Assembly (NCBI GenBank): GCA_030615205.1
Contig: JAUWZS010000002.1
Location: 286,476 to 350,475 of the forward strand
Length of the DNA stretch: 64,000 nucleotides
Source of the DNA: Candidatus Aenigmatarchaeota archaeon
GTDB lineage: Archaea > Aenigmatarchaeota > Aenigmatarchaeia > CG10238-14 > SCSR01
Direction of reading: 5' to 3'
The notes below the pieces were generated by a model, which worked only from the letters and a program-made list of their open reading frames with translations, made no database searches and was not told where the DNA came from. The position numbers were made by a program, and so were the translations under genes. Position 1 is the first letter of the stretch. Each line of letters begins with the position of its first letter. This document shows, one piece after another, positions 1-8,473 of the stretch.

Positions 1-668
1 TAGAGCTTTCACCAACACTGATAGAAAGTCTTAATGTTATAACCGTTATGATACATGCTAGAGAAAAGGGTAAATCTGCCAGACGAATTCGAGAGGTTGT
101 TGAAATAGAGAGCGTTGTTCCAAAAACGGGTGAAGTAAAGACGAATGTTATTTTTCAATGGGATCCTATAACCGACACGTTTGAATGGATTAACCCTAGC
201 ATAATAGTAGAACGTTTGGTCAAAGCAAAAGGAGGTACAGTAGAAGAAGCCTACGCTGAAATCGAAAGAAGAAGACAAATACTTGAGTGGATGTATAAAA
301 ACGAAATAACCGACTACAAAGAAGTCACAAAAATAATAAACAGATACTACAAGGAACCTGCAAGTCTGATCAAAGAAATAGGTCTCCCTATCAAGTTGCC
401 TGTAGCTGTAAAGATTCCGAAGTCTGCTAAAGAAGCTATTGCAAAACCCGTTGTTAGATTTGGTCCCCCAGCTAGACCAGTAGCGCCCCCAAAACCAACT
501 ATAAAACCTCCGAAATCCGTCGTAGAACTCCCAAAACCAATCATCGAGGCTGAGGTTAAAGAACGTAAAAAAGAAAAAGAAAAAATATCACGACTCAAGT
601 CAGAGGAAATGATGTCAATTTTGAAATTATTCGACTTTAAGTTCATAAAGAAAAAACAAAAGGTATAA
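1..668 (+). CDS. Type IV pilus secretion ATPase, VirB11/TadA-like (5'-truncated by window)
   Basis: The reading frame is open from the window edge (first full codon at base 3), so only the C-terminal part is seen. The stretch ESLNVITVMIHAREKGKSAR followed by REVVEIESV resembles the end of the RecA-like core of archaeal GspE/VirB11 ATPases that drive pilus assembly. The two following genes encode T2SF platform proteins, which fits a pilus operon. The C-terminus carries an unusual Pro/Lys-rich extension (from about base 450), possibly a membrane or partner contact. The ORF track begins at an internal Met (base 48). The Walker A motif lies outside the window. Confidence 0.82.
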   Translation, partial: ELSPTLIESLNVITVMIHAREKGKSARRIREVVEIESVVPKTGEVKTNVIFQWDPITDTFEWINPSIIVERLVKAKGGTVEEAYAEIERRRQILEWMYKNEITDYKEVTKIINRYYKEPASLIKEIGLPIKLPVAVKIPKSAKEAIAKPVVRFGPPARPVAPPKPTIKPPKSVVELPKPIIEAEVKERKKEKEKISRLKSEEMMSILKLFDFKFIKKKQKV

Positions 669-701
669 AACATTTTCTTACATAGAGACTAATAATATTT
701 A

Positions 702-1574
702 ATGGTAAATATCAAATCCTTGGCTGTATCAATGTTTGGTCGGGTTGTGGACAAATATGGAGATCTTTTTTCGATAGTGAGGACTAGCTTACCAAAGGCT
801 GAAATAAGGATGACTTTCCGCACCTATGTTAGTATAGTATTTTTAATAGCAACTATTACATACATCGCTAGTCTCTTTGTATTAATTTTTGCTTTAACAA
901 TTGTGGAAATTTCACTCATGATGAAAATCGTTTATCTGTTATTTGTTCCTTTTATGAATTCAATCGCATGCATAGCCATATTTATTTTTTATCCTTATAA
1001 CAAGGCGAGTAGCAGAAGAAAGAATATAGAAAGCAACTTACCATTCGTTCTTACTCATATGGGTGCGATAGCTGAGTCTGGAGTTCCACCCTATGTCATA
1101 TTCCGGCTCATTGCTGAGTTTGAAGAATATGGCGAAGTGTCAAAAGAAATGAAAAAAGTTGTGAGAAACATAGAGACCTTTGGCCTAAACCCGCTTAAAG
1201 CCGCTAAAGAAGTTGCAGAACGTACACCATCAGACAAGTTGAAGCAGATCCTTCTCGGTTTTGTGACAACTACCGAGTCTGGTGGCGATGTGAAACTTTA
1301 TTTGAAAAATGCAGGGCAGCAAGCACTTTTTGATTGGCGGATAAAGCGTGAAAAATACTTACAGCAACTATCTGCATACGCTGAGTTCTATACGGGTATT
1401 CTTATCGCAGCTCCATTATTTATCATAGCCTTGTTTGCAGTGATGGCGATGATACAGCCAACCGTAGCTGGATACGACATTTTATTTTTGACTAAAGTAA
1501 GCATCTATGTAATAATCCCGGCATTAAACGGTGGATTTTTATTGTTCCTGCGTGGGACAGAAGTGGAGATGTAA
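702..1574 (+). CDS. T2SF-domain pilus platform protein (TadB/TadC-like), first copy
   Basis: A 290-residue integral membrane protein. It has two hydrophobic segments near residues 50-105, a cytoplasmic helical domain (residues 110-220, with LPFVLTHMGAIAESG), and two C-terminal membrane segments. This is the single-domain type II secretion F (T2SF) layout. Such proteins form the inner-membrane platform of type IV pili, working with the ATPase encoded just upstream (33 bp gap). Archaellum FlaJ usually fuses two T2SF domains in one chain; here two separate genes are used, as in Tad/Epd-type pili. Family assignment is from architecture. Confidence 0.85.
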   Translation: MVNIKSLAVSMFGRVVDKYGDLFSIVRTSLPKAEIRMTFRTYVSIVFLIATITYIASLFVLIFALTIVEISLMMKIVYLLFVPFMNSIACIAIFIFYPYNKASSRRKNIESNLPFVLTHMGAIAESGVPPYVIFRLIAEFEEYGEVSKEMKKVVRNIETFGLNPLKAAKEVAERTPSDKLKQILLGFVTTTESGGDVKLYLKNAGQQALFDWRIKREKYLQQLSAYAEFYTGILIAAPLFIIALFAVMAMIQPTVAGYDILFLTKVSIYVIIPALNGGFLLFLRGTEVEM

Positions 1575-1608
1575 CAGAATGGGAATATAGCAGAGTGAGG
1601 ATGTGCAC

Positions 1609-2475
1609 ATGATCAATATTGAATTTAAACTATGGAAGTTCAAATTCCGAATAAGAACTAAAATGCTGATGTTGCTCATACTAAACTCTATTCTTGTCAG
1701 CTCAATAATGATCATAAACTTCCTGATATTAAGGGAATCGGCTTCCCTCTTTTCTTCGATCAGCTTTATCGCTATGTTTATTTTCGCCTTTCCGATAATA
1801 CTGATTAAATATACTGAATACAATAAAAAGAAACAGCTAGAAGAGATGTTTCCCATATTTTTGCGTGATTTTGTCCAAGCTATCCGTGGAGGGATGAGTG
1901 TTCCGCATGCCCTAAAAGCCATCAGCCGGAATGACTATAAAGCACTCAATCCATATGTGAAAAAGATGTCCGCGCAATTGGATTGGGGAATACCTGTTGG
2001 AACAGTTTTAATGAAGTTTGCTGAAGGATCGAAATCAAAACTTATAACTAGGATAATTTCCTCGGTTCGTGAGAGTCACCGATTCGGAGGTAACCTTGCA
2101 GACACGCTTGAGGCTCTGAGCAATACAGCAGTGGAAATAGAGCAACTAAGGGCAGAGCGAAGACTCTATCTACACTCACAGATGATAACAGGGTACATCG
2201 TCTTCTTTGTATTTCTAGCAGTGATGATTGGCCTTGAAAAATTCCTAGTACCAAGCCTCTCCGAGGCCTCAACTGGGCTAACAGGACCTACATCAACACC
2301 CCCACAAAATCTTGCCGCAGAATATAATATCATCTTCCGAAACCTTATCCTCATACAGGGGTTCTTCGCCGGTCTTTCTACTGGAAAAATGGCTGAAGGA
2401 GCTGTCATAGCTGGTTTAAAACACAGTCTCTTCATGATGGCCGTAGGATTTATAGTATTTACTATAGTTGGATAA
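1609..2475 (+). CDS. T2SF-domain pilus platform protein (TadB/TadC-like), second copy
   Basis: Second T2SF-like membrane protein, 34 bp after the first and co-oriented. The motif FLRDFVQAIRGGMSVPHAL, the later ESHRFGGNLADTLEALSNTA, and paired C-terminal hydrophobic helices are typical of the T2SF fold. The ORF track starts at GTG 1603, but ATG 1609 sits at better spacing behind the GAGTGAGG sequence at 1593-1600, so I use it. It likely pairs with the preceding protein as a heteromeric platform of a type IV pilus. The operon ends here, with convergent prepilin genes beyond. Confidence 0.84.
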   Translation: MINIEFKLWKFKFRIRTKMLMLLILNSILVSSIMIINFLILRESASLFSSISFIAMFIFAFPIILIKYTEYNKKKQLEEMFPIFLRDFVQAIRGGMSVPHALKAISRNDYKALNPYVKKMSAQLDWGIPVGTVLMKFAEGSKSKLITRIISSVRESHRFGGNLADTLEALSNTAVEIEQLRAERRLYLHSQMITGYIVFFVFLAVMIGLEKFLVPSLSEASTGLTGPTSTPPQNLAAEYNIIFRNLILIQGFFAGLSTGKMAEGAVIAGLKHSLFMMAVGFIVFTIVG

Positions 2476-2580
2476 ACTTCTCAATAAATATCAGGTTTTT
2501 ATAAATAGAATCTGATTATCATTTGATTATCAATAGAACGTGATTAAGACCAACAATAATCTATAACATCAACAAGTACA

Positions 2581-3066
2581 CTAACAAGCTGTGACATAGT
2601 CACTTGTCGCGTCATCGTAGACGTTCGAACAGTTCGTATAAACATGTATCGTGTCATAGTTGTCACCACCTATAGTCACATTGAATGAGGCGAGCTCCCC
2701 TGGTGTTAGAGCCATTACCCTCGTCGGGCACACACTACCATTTTGACACAAATATCTTTGTTGTGATGTAGCATTACTAAAAATTATTTGAACTGTTATG
2801 TTACCTAAATCTACTAAATTTGTGTTCTTAATTCTCCCAGAAAGATAATTACTGCAATATTGTAAATTGGAAACAGATATTCCACCGTATGTGCAGTAGA
2901 TCTCGGTCTCAGTATAGTCACTAACCTCGCTGGTAGTGCTCATGATAAAACTCCTAATCCATGGGCTCATAATTGCCCCAACAGCTACTGCGAACGATAT
3001 CAATAAAACTGTTGCAATCATCGGCGATATACCTTTTTTTGAAACTACGATAAATCTCGGCATCAT
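2581..3066 (-). CDS. Archaeal type IV prepilin (Cys-containing)
   Basis: The N-terminus has a class III signal peptide: a basic stretch, then KKGISPMIATVLLISFAVAV, the standard archaeal prepilin signal (PF07790-like) processed by PibD/EppA after the Gly. The rest is a 120-residue beta-rich domain with several Cys residues, including one at the C-terminus. It lies tail-to-tail with the pilus assembly operon and 23 bp after the next prepilin gene, so it is probably a subunit of that pilus. Two adjacent ATGs (3066, 3063) follow a GGTGG sequence; either could start it. Confidence 0.87.
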   Translation of the reverse strand: MMPRFIVVSKKGISPMIATVLLISFAVAVGAIMSPWIRSFIMSTTSEVSDYTETEIYCTYGGISVSNLQYCSNYLSGRIKNTNLVDLGNITVQIIFSNATSQQRYLCQNGSVCPTRVMALTPGELASFNVTIGGDNYDTIHVYTNCSNVYDDATSDYVTAC

Positions 3067-3089
3067 GTACCCACCGATTTTTAAATAAA

Positions 3090-3578
3090 CTAGGCCTTCG
3101 TACAGACCTTTTCTTTACTCACTTCAGGACAGTGTGTTGCAATCATTATCTTACTAAAGTCCTCTGCTACGTTTTGTATCTGGTAAGATTTGAGCACGCC
3201 ACCAGCAGGGAGCGTGCCATCTAAAATGATTGGAGCAGATACTGATGTATTTGGGAAAATAAAGAACGCCTTCAAACTTTTCAGTTCTATATTTTTATAA
3301 TTTTCGAGTATCAAACTCACTACTTCTGTTGAGTTGGAATATGTACAAGAATAAATTGAAAAAGCAGCAAACCGGCATTCGGCCTCTGTCTCATTAATTT
3401 CAGGCAAAGATGTTTTAACAAAACCAGTCGCCCAATAGGTAAGGAGTGCAGCTATAGTCATTGTCACCGCAATCAGCAAAACTGCGGCAACAAGTGGAGA
3501 TATACCCAGAGATGGTTTTGAAGTTTTTTTACCTCTGTAATTTTGAATATAATCTAAGGCTTCCATAGGCTCACTCAT
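3090..3578 (-). CDS. Archaeal type IV prepilin
   Basis: The class III signal is preceded by an unusually long basic leader of about 25 residues. The core GISPLVAAVLLIAVTMTIAA is a typical prepilin N-helix. The exported part has about five Cys and several Asn-X-Ser/Thr sequons, consistent with a disulfide-stabilised, possibly N-glycosylated pilin. It precedes the second prepilin gene (2581-3066) in the same orientation and is likely co-transcribed with it. The leader length argues that the true start might be internal, but no Met lies closer to the signal in this frame. Confidence 0.85.
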   Translation of the reverse strand: MSEPMEALDYIQNYRGKKTSKPSLGISPLVAAVLLIAVTMTIAALLTYWATGFVKTSLPEINETEAECRFAAFSIYSCTYSNSTEVVSLILENYKNIELKSLKAFFIFPNTSVSAPIILDGTLPAGGVLKSYQIQNVAEDFSKIMIATHCPEVSKEKVCTKA

Positions 3579-3736
3579 TTACTCAGTGGTGTTTATCTCA
3601 TCTGTGCTTATATCAGCAGTGTTTAGTATACACTTCTAAATTAAATTTTCATTTTTCAGTAAATAAACATTATCAAACGTACTACCAAACAACCGACGAA
3701 CCACCATAAAAGAAAAGTCTAAAAATCACAACTTCT

Positions 3737-3760
3737 ATTACAACTTCTTGCAGTTGTAAT
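3737..3760. promoter_or_regulatory. Inverted repeat with duplicated ACAACTTCT upstream of a nuclease gene
   Basis: ATTACAACT and AGTTGTAAT form perfect 9-bp arms around a 6-nt spacer, 34 bp upstream of the ATG at 3794. The 9-mer ACAACTTCT is also duplicated here (3728-3736 and 3740-3748, 12 bp apart). The region lies in the 215-bp gap between divergent genes. It could be an operator for one or both. The core AACTTCT also recurs around the MCM promoter. Function is inferred only from symmetry and position. Confidence 0.35.
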
Positions 3761-3793
3761 TTTTTATGAGTTCATCCAGAGTACTAAGATATA

Positions 3794-4246
3794 ATGAATA
3801 AAAACGCCATAAAAGCCAGAGTCGATACAAGATTGAAAGCAAGAAAATATGGTGTTGCTAGTCAAAAGTACATATCTTTTTTGCGGTCTGAAAAGCTATT
3901 GCGTACAAATGGTGTTGTTCTGAACGAGAAGAACAAAAACTGTCTTTTCATGCACAGCAGCAAAGAAAGTGTAAAACATTGGGTGATAAAGTCGATTCTT
4001 TTTAAACTCCTGCGCGAACGTGGCCGGACAGTTGGAACCGAAATAGAAGTACGAGGCGGTATTGTTGATGTTTTAGACGTGGATAATTTTATAGGTTATG
4101 AGGTTGAATCGAGAATCAACAATAAATCGGTCCAGCAAAAGCTCAAGCGTCTTTGGCGATTGCATGATATAATCTTTATTGATCTGAAGAAAGTTCCAGA
4201 TTCCATCAAAGCTGCTGAAGAATATCTCAGAAATATTGTTGTCTAA
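3794..4246 (+). CDS. Putative PD-(D/E)XK-fold nuclease, 150 aa
   Basis: I do not recognise a named family. A segment near residues 80-105 reads TEIEVRGGIVDVLDV followed by GYEVES, matching the E...D...ExE spacing of restriction-endonuclease-like nucleases. A basic N-terminus and a C-terminal helical region (VQQKLKRLWRLHDIIFIDLK) would suit DNA contact. It stands alone, divergent from the prepilins, behind an inverted repeat. A MmcB/CoiA-like repair nuclease is one possibility. The nuclease call rests on motif spacing only; a profile-profile search would decide it. Confidence 0.5.
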   Translation: MNKNAIKARVDTRLKARKYGVASQKYISFLRSEKLLRTNGVVLNEKNKNCLFMHSSKESVKHWVIKSILFKLLRERGRTVGTEIEVRGGIVDVLDVDNFIGYEVESRINNKSVQQKLKRLWRLHDIIFIDLKKVPDSIKAAEEYLRNIVV

Positions 4247-4320
4247 GAGAGCTTTGTTAAAAAAATCTTATTATAAAATCTTATTATATATTAGTTGAAT
4301 TTGATTTGTTTGTGGTTAAA

Positions 4321-5415
4321 ATGTGGAATCTGGCGAAATTCGACAGCATAGAGAGCTTAAAAGTTCCTATGGTCAAACGAATACTGCCGCGTTACGTAAA
4401 GATTATTACTAAAGATTTGCCGGCAAAATTCCAAATATCAAAGCGAATTGTTTTCGATTTCGAGAGCAACATGACCACCAAAAAAATGTGGGAGGAGCAC
4501 GACCGACTGTTGGAAAAGCTTCATCAGACACAGCTTATGATAGACAAAGACAAGCTGAGTTTGGATGAACTCGAAGTCCCAAGGTTCTCTCTTCTTGACT
4601 TGAAAATAATGCTGGGCAAGGAAATTTTAAAGTCTTGTGAACTTTGCGAGCGGCGGTGCAGAGTGAACCGGATTTCCGGAGAAATGGGGGAATGTAAAGT
4701 CACACAAACTAAAAATTCTTTGATATCGTCTGAAGGTATACATTTGGGCGAGGAAGCACACATAATTCCAAGCCATACGATTTTTTTCATGGGATGTAAT
4801 TTTCACTGCCAATTCTGCCAAAACTTCACAATATCCCAGTGGTATGAGAGCGGCACAAACGTCCATCCGAAAATACTAGCAGAAGTGATAAAAGGGCGGA
4901 AGCGTGAAGGTGCAAGGAATGTAAATTGGGTCGGCGGAGAACCAACACCGAATTTGTTACCGATCTTAAAAACAATAAAACTTATTGAAGTAAACACTCC
5001 GCAGATATGGAACAGCAATTTCTATATGAGCCCAAAAACTATGAAGCTACTCGACGGTGTTGTTGATATGTATCTCTCTGATTTCAAATACGGCAACAAT
5101 GAATGCGCAAAGCATTTATCAAAAATCGATAACTATTTCGAAATTTGCACAAGGAACCACACACTCGCAACTGAACAGGCAGAAATAACAATAAGACATT
5201 TAATGCTTCCAAATCACATCGAATGCTGCACAAAACCAGTGTTGAAATGGATCGCAAAAAACATGAGAACAAAAGCAATAGTAAACATAATGGACCAATA
5301 CAGACCTGCATACAAGGCAAAAGAACATATGGATATAAGCCGGGCTGTTAGCGAAGCTGAGATAGAAGAAGCAATTAATTATGCAAAGAAACTAAAATTA
5401 AATTACGTGAGTTGA
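4321..5415 (+). CDS. Radical SAM protein, PflX/PFL-activase-like
   Basis: CNFHCQFC (about residue 159) is the CxxxCxxC motif that binds the 4Fe-4S cluster used to cleave S-adenosylmethionine. Upstream, CELCERRC plus GECKV give a second Cys set typical of the PflX/COG1313 group of pyruvate formate-lyase activase-like proteins. NWVGGEPTPNL is the GGEP motif binding the SAM amino group. The substrate of this group is not established. ORF track start 4306 is a TTG; GTG 4312 or ATG 4321 is likelier, and a TATA-like TTATTATATA at about 4280 suggests a short or absent leader. Confidence 0.85.
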   Translation: MWNLAKFDSIESLKVPMVKRILPRYVKIITKDLPAKFQISKRIVFDFESNMTTKKMWEEHDRLLEKLHQTQLMIDKDKLSLDELEVPRFSLLDLKIMLGKEILKSCELCERRCRVNRISGEMGECKVTQTKNSLISSEGIHLGEEAHIIPSHTIFFMGCNFHCQFCQNFTISQWYESGTNVHPKILAEVIKGRKREGARNVNWVGGEPTPNLLPILKTIKLIEVNTPQIWNSNFYMSPKTMKLLDGVVDMYLSDFKYGNNECAKHLSKIDNYFEICTRNHTLATEQAEITIRHLMLPNHIECCTKPVLKWIAKNMRTKAIVNIMDQYRPAYKAKEHMDISRAVSEAEIEEAINYAKKLKLNYVS

Positions 5416-5424
5416 AATGATGGG

Positions 5425-6036
5425 ATGATTCTATTGGCGTATGCATATAAATATAAAAGAAAAAAGGCGGAATCTGGGAGATCCAAATTCAGAAGAAAAA
5501 GAAAAACTTTAGAGAAAAATAAATTGTTTTTAATTGGAGTTTTAATTCTTGCTATAATTTTGGCAAGTGGCTATTTCTTATTGGTTATCTCCCAAGACCA
5601 AATCGTAATAGATCCAGCCACAATAATAACCGGGCTTTCCACAATTGGTTATAAGCAAGTAGCAGTTAACGCTGCTGTAGTAGAGAACTATGGTATCGTG
5701 TCTCTGAGTAGTGAATGCTATCAAGTGATTGCATATGTTGAAAAACACCAGGCTGAGAGTATAATCATGGGTCTCGAAGGAACAGTCCCGCCTAGACCGG
5801 GCTCGCACGACATCATCGCAGACGCTTTTGAGAATTTGGGTATTGAATTGCTTATGGTTAAGGTGACAGAGCTGCGCAACAACACCTTTTACGGAAAAAT
5901 TATCTTAAAAAATGGCAACAGAATTGCAAACTTGGATGCCAGACCTAGCGATGCGACTGCAATCGCCGTCCGCATGAACGTTCCGATATATGTAAAAGAA
6001 GATTTACTAAAAACATATGGAGATTATATTTGCTGA
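5425..6036 (+). CDS. Membrane-anchored DUF151 (bifunctional nuclease family) protein
   Basis: Residues 1-35 are strongly basic, followed by one membrane segment (LFLIGVLILAIILASGYFLL) and then a DUF151/BFN domain (residues 65-200) with the family signature LDARPSDATAIAVR near the end. DUF151 proteins are generally cytoplasmic; a basic N-tail before the helix predicts the domain faces outside the cell. The gene follows the radical SAM gene by 9 bp, so it is probably in its operon. Nuclease activity is known only for a few plant and bacterial members and should not be assumed here. Confidence 0.8.
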   Translation: MILLAYAYKYKRKKAESGRSKFRRKRKTLEKNKLFLIGVLILAIILASGYFLLVISQDQIVIDPATIITGLSTIGYKQVAVNAAVVENYGIVSLSSECYQVIAYVEKHQAESIIMGLEGTVPPRPGSHDIIADAFENLGIELLMVKVTELRNNTFYGKIILKNGNRIANLDARPSDATAIAVRMNVPIYVKEDLLKTYGDYIC

Positions 6037-6062
6037 TTGATTTGTTTCTGCTGATTATTTTT

Positions 6063-6341
6063 TTATTTCTTCAAAGCCTTTTTTAGTTCCACTGCAAATT
6101 CTTCTGTCTGTTTTATAATTCTGTCAGCTGCTTTGTTCAATGCTGTTTGGGGTTTTCCGCGAGATGTTTTAACAAATACTTTCGGCTCGGCAAGATATGG
6201 GTGCTCCTTTATTTGCGCTGCTTCTCTCACATTCCTATCTTCCCAAAGTTCACCCCGCAGAACGTTCGTAATTGTAACCGTCTCGCCTGGCACTTCCAAA
6301 ACAAGTGTCTTATCGTCCTGTTTTACAACTTTCAACTCCAT
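6063..6341 (-). CDS. rpoL: DNA-directed RNA polymerase subunit L (Rpb11-like)
   Basis: A 92-residue protein with the Rpb11/AC19 fold. VPGETVTITNVLRGELW and the later KEHPYLAEPKVFVKTSRGKP match archaeal RpoL, which dimerises with RpoD to form the alpha-like assembly platform of RNA polymerase. Length is normal for the family. It lies 22 bp after the METTL5-like methylase gene in the same direction, so the pair may share a transcript. No other ORF competes for this span. Confidence 0.95.
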   Translation of the reverse strand: MELKVVKQDDKTLVLEVPGETVTITNVLRGELWEDRNVREAAQIKEHPYLAEPKVFVKTSRGKPQTALNKAADRIIKQTEEFAVELKKALKK

Positions 6342-6363
6342 TCAATTCCCACTCTTTTTCCTT

Positions 6364-6996
6364 TCAACCGACCTTTTCAATTACAAATAAGTCTATGTTA
6401 TAAGTAACTTTTGGTTTTTTGTGGAATTTAAACATATGTGGTATGTCGAATTTAAATTCTTTAATGTTCAGCACGTAGCCACCGTTTTGCTCAATGAAAT
6501 TTTTTATGAACCGCCTTGTCTTTTTGAACTGTTTTGTTTCTCCATAACCGCCTCGATGCAGACTGTAAATTTTCTTTCCGCACTCGAGGGCTTTTTTCAA
6601 AAATATTCTGTCTGTGTGCTTTTCTCCGCGCATCCCAAAAGGTGGATTTTGCACTATTGTGTTGCATTCGCCACTAAAGTTTTCTATATCCTCGCAAATG
6701 AATTCAACAGTCGCATCAACGCTCTCAGCATTTTCTTTCGCAAGTTCTGTCACATTTTTGTCCACATCAATACCAACAACTTTTTCCGCACCAAGAAGCG
6801 CAGCACCAATCGCAAGCCTGCCACTTCCACAACCAAAATCGAAGACTGTTTTGTTTTTAATGTCACCACCGAGATTCGCCAAATTTAAAATTTTCGCTGC
6901 CAAATTAGACGGTATAGTATACTGCTCTAGACTTTCCTTCGGCCTTTCCGGACTTTTCAGCTTCGAGAGAATTATTTCCAATTGTTTTTTATGCAT
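6364..6996 (-). CDS. METTL5-like rRNA adenine N6-methyltransferase
   Basis: A 210-residue class I SAM-dependent methylase. Motif I is VFDFGCGSGRLAIGAALLGA, acidic motif II follows (VVGIDVD), and NPPFG is the catalytic motif IV of N6-adenine methylases. This combination and length match the archaeal COG2263 proteins related to human METTL5, which modifies small-subunit rRNA. In eukaryotes the partner is TRMT112; no Trm112 gene is seen nearby. It sits between dph2 and rpoL, all on the minus strand. Confidence 0.88.
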   Translation of the reverse strand: MHKKQLEIILSKLKSPERPKESLEQYTIPSNLAAKILNLANLGGDIKNKTVFDFGCGSGRLAIGAALLGAEKVVGIDVDKNVTELAKENAESVDATVEFICEDIENFSGECNTIVQNPPFGMRGEKHTDRIFLKKALECGKKIYSLHRGGYGETKQFKKTRRFIKNFIEQNGGYVLNIKEFKFDIPHMFKFHKKPKVTYNIDLFVIEKVG

Positions 6997-7008
6997 CTAA
7001 ATAACCAA

Positions 7009-7947
7009 TCACAAACCAATCTGCTTTAAATTCAATAACGGTATTTTATAACGCTCCAAGTCATCTATTCCTATGCGAGGGCACGCAAGGTTAACAATAG
7101 CATCTATCTTCAAACCCATAAGCTTCTCTGGCGTAATCTCGTCCATCGCAAATATGTATACTTCCTTGCCTTTGGTTTCCAGTTTCTTCTTAACCTCGAA
7201 CGGCAGCTTTACCTGACCGCGTTTCCAGCTGACCAAAATTGCAACTGTCCGCGCATCCTCGAACTGCGACTTGTTCCAAGCAATGATTTTTTGTATCTTT
7301 TTCTTCAATCCCTTCAAATCGTATATCTCGCCGCTTTCCAAATCCAAGCACAGCATAGGTTTATCTGTTTCTAACACAAGCCCAAGTCCGTAGAATTTTC
7401 CAGCACTTATACATAAAAAGCAATCAACGTCCGGCTCGATTTTTGTCGCAGCTTCCAACTGGCATCCGAGAATCTGCGCAGCGTGTTGCAACGCTGTATG
7501 TGTTAGAACTTTCTTTCCTTTACTCTCCAAAAATTGCTTGACTTTTTCGATAGTGTCGACAAACTGTATGCTTGTTGCGAGGCCTATGCACTCGTACGGT
7601 TCAAGCTTTGAGAATTCTTTTTCTAGAATCGGCGTAGGGTCAGATGGTATAAAATACTCCCAAAAAACAACTGGCAGATCGCTCTCTGCACCGTAATCCT
7701 CGTGGCCGATGTGCAGAATCGTATCACAACCTAGCCTAGTAGCCTCAAAATCACGGATATCGCACGCGCCGAAGCATGGTTCTGTGCAGACTACGACTTC
7801 GTAACCGGTAGCCTCTATGTCTTTCGCAATCTTCTGTATCCGCAGCTTAATGCCTTCTGGGTATTGCACAAATACACGCTTTGCTTTGTAACTTTTTAGT
7901 TTCTCTAACGCACGTTTGAAATCTTCTCTCATAAAAGCCACGCTCAT
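7009..7947 (-). CDS. dph2: Diphthamide synthase subunit Dph2 (archaeal)
   Basis: Catalyses the first step of diphthamide formation on elongation factor 2: transfer of 3-amino-3-carboxypropyl from SAM to a histidine through a non-canonical radical mechanism. Three well-separated Cys in family contexts (CFGACDIRD, CFLCISAGKFYG, NLACPRIGIDD) would hold the 4Fe-4S cluster. Length of about 312 residues is typical of the homodimeric archaeal enzyme. ORF track start 7956 is a TTG; ATG 7947 is preferred because a TATA-like TTTAATATA lies about 25 bp upstream, suggesting a leaderless message. Confidence 0.92.
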   Translation of the reverse strand: MSVAFMREDFKRALEKLKSYKAKRVFVQYPEGIKLRIQKIAKDIEATGYEVVVCTEPCFGACDIRDFEATRLGCDTILHIGHEDYGAESDLPVVFWEYFIPSDPTPILEKEFSKLEPYECIGLATSIQFVDTIEKVKQFLESKGKKVLTHTALQHAAQILGCQLEAATKIEPDVDCFLCISAGKFYGLGLVLETDKPMLCLDLESGEIYDLKGLKKKIQKIIAWNKSQFEDARTVAILVSWKRGQVKLPFEVKKKLETKGKEVYIFAMDEITPEKLMGLKIDAIVNLACPRIGIDDLERYKIPLLNLKQIGL

Positions 7948-8017
7948 GCAAAACAAATAGAATTAGTTATATTAAAGTTTAATTAAAGTTGAGAAGTCTA
8001 AAAAAGAACTGACTTCC

Positions 8018-8365
8018 TTAAAACTTCATTAAACTTTCTACAAGTTTCTTTGTTGCTTGCTCGGATGGAACATCTGTCGGTCTGACGATCTCCCGTACTA
8101 GTCTCTCTACAGCTTTACGCTTTTCTGCATCGCCTACTTCCACTATTGCGCGGAATGGCTCTTCTAGTACTGTTTGAACCTTCTGCATCTTATCGAGCAT
8201 CTTTTTCAGTTCAACCAATGCGCACCAAAGCTGAGAAACTTTCACATCGTCACCTTGGCAGTAAGCGCATTTGTGTCTCTTTGTCATGCTTAAAATTTCT
8301 GCAAGGATTCTCTGATCCTCAGGTTGCAAGCATTCTTTCCAATCTTCGATTTCCTTTTCAAACAT
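8018..8365 (-). CDS. Hypothetical helical protein with CxxC
   Basis: A 115-residue protein I do not recognise. It is charged and predicted helical, with one CAYC pair (residues 33-36) and a third Cys shortly after, which might bind metal. No signal peptide or membrane segment. It lies 70 bp upstream of dph2 on the same strand. The ORF is intact and not overlapped by a better candidate; the plus-strand ORFs here look like shadows. Confidence 0.6.
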   Translation of the reverse strand: MFEKEIEDWKECLQPEDQRILAEILSMTKRHKCAYCQGDDVKVSQLWCALVELKKMLDKMQKVQTVLEEPFRAIVEVGDAEKRKAVERLVREIVRPTDVPSEQATKKLVESLMKF

Positions 8366-8473
8366 TTTTATCCTCTTTTCGTTCTGTTCTATTTTTTGTC
8401 TCTATTTTCCACGTCTTTTCTTATTTACCAATTAAAAGTAATATTTAAATACTATACAGTAGTAACACTACAC

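Noticed and set aside
3794-4246. Restriction-modification or toxin-antitoxin system at the nuclease-like gene
   Set aside because: No methylase, specificity or antitoxin gene is adjacent; the neighbours are prepilins and a radical SAM protein.
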